Source: Bacillus sp. ISL-37
GTDB taxonomy: Bacteria > Bacillota > Bacilli > Bacillales > Cytobacillaceae
DNA: 64,000 bases
Direction: 5' to 3'
NCBI RefSeq assembly: GCF_018613315.1
Contig: NZ_JAGGQL010000045.1
Coordinates: 32,743-96,742, forward strand
Shown here: piece after piece, positions 63,723 through 64,000 of the stretch
Position numbering within the stretch: the stretch's first letter is position 1
How the letters are laid out: every line of letters begins with the position of its first letter
Position numbers and translations under genes: made by a program
The notes under the pieces: generated by a model
Told to the model about the DNA's origin: nothing
The model's database searches: none
What the model saw: only the letters and a program-made list of their open reading frames with translations

Positions 63723-64000
63723 CTGGGGGAGTTACCATGAAAATGTCTTATTATACAGTGAAAAGCTTAAACATAAATCCACCTTTTCGATAGCTATTCT
63801 TGACTAGGATACCAACGTCCATTTGAAAATTATGACACCTCTCTCATTGTAACCACTCCTGTTCAATGAGCAGAGCGTGTTGGGAAAATAGGAGTTGTAT
63901 AAATAGCAGGAGGAAAATTTATATTCAACTTAGGAACAAGTATTGTCTTCGGGCCTTTTAAATATGTTATAAACTCCTAGTGTTTTTGACATCCTTAAAT

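Noticed and set aside
1..64000. tRNA, rRNA, riboswitch and T-box leaders
   Set aside because: None recognised by eye on either strand; a covariance-model search could still find a weak one.

Overview
The window reads as chromosomal DNA of a low-GC Gram-positive spore-former type bacterium, most likely a Bacillaceae member. The grounds are AGGAGG-type ribosome sites before nearly every gene, many lipoproteins and secreted proteins with Gram-positive signals, a TagU/LytR-type LCP protein, cell-wall-binding type 2 (CWB2, PF04122) modules and a PucR-family regulator. I saw no rRNA, tRNA, CRISPR array, phage block or intact insertion sequence.

Region 1 (1-18.6 kb) is a cell-surface locus. Five secreted proteins carry a CWB2 triplet: a subtilisin-like protease cut by the window edge, a double 5'-nucleotidase/cyclic phosphodiesterase with the triplet inserted inside its first catalytic domain, an 1108-aa protein with carboxypeptidase-regulatory-like and YfaP-like domains, a leucine-rich-repeat protein, and a protein with four PPC-like domains. 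A TagU-type LCP transferase and a secreted C39-like cysteine peptidase sit among them. A sixth CWB2 protein, 3120 aa long with RCC1 blocks, 21 tandem bacterial Ig repeats and an Fn3 domain, lies at 53.7-63.1 kb. CWB2 modules bind anionic wall polymers and LCP proteins attach such polymers, so the locus probably builds and populates the outer wall.

Region 2 (18.7-25.5 kb) is a decaying stretch: small lipoproteins, a lipoprotein gene with two apparent frameshifts, a phosphoribosyltransferase gene with a nonsense codon and a frameshift, a TM2 protein, and an intact lacZ with a relic of an ABC sugar permease upstream.

Region 3 (25.5-29.5 kb) has two small proteins, a two-gene module with a PD-(D/E)XK nuclease-like protein, a membrane acyltransferase and a NUDIX hydrolase.

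Region 4 (29.6-43.0 kb) is a catabolic cluster: a TRAP transporter (Q-M-P order), a CocE/NonD hydrolase, an aldehyde dehydrogenase, a tandem nitrilase fusion, an ACMSD-like amidohydrolase, a PucR regulator and, divergently, a hydantoinase/allantoinase-like enzyme and an isochorismatase-like amidase. Together they suggest uptake and stepwise hydrolysis of a cyclic amide or ureide; the substrate is unknown.

Region 5 (43.5-53 kb) holds three lipoproteins (one with WG repeats, one an SmpA/solute-binding chimera), a WHH-type HNH nuclease toxin-like protein, a UvrD-like helicase coupled to a HIRAN-TPR protein, and a divergent pair of small paralogues. The last kilobase carries a 75-aa protein gene of unknown role.
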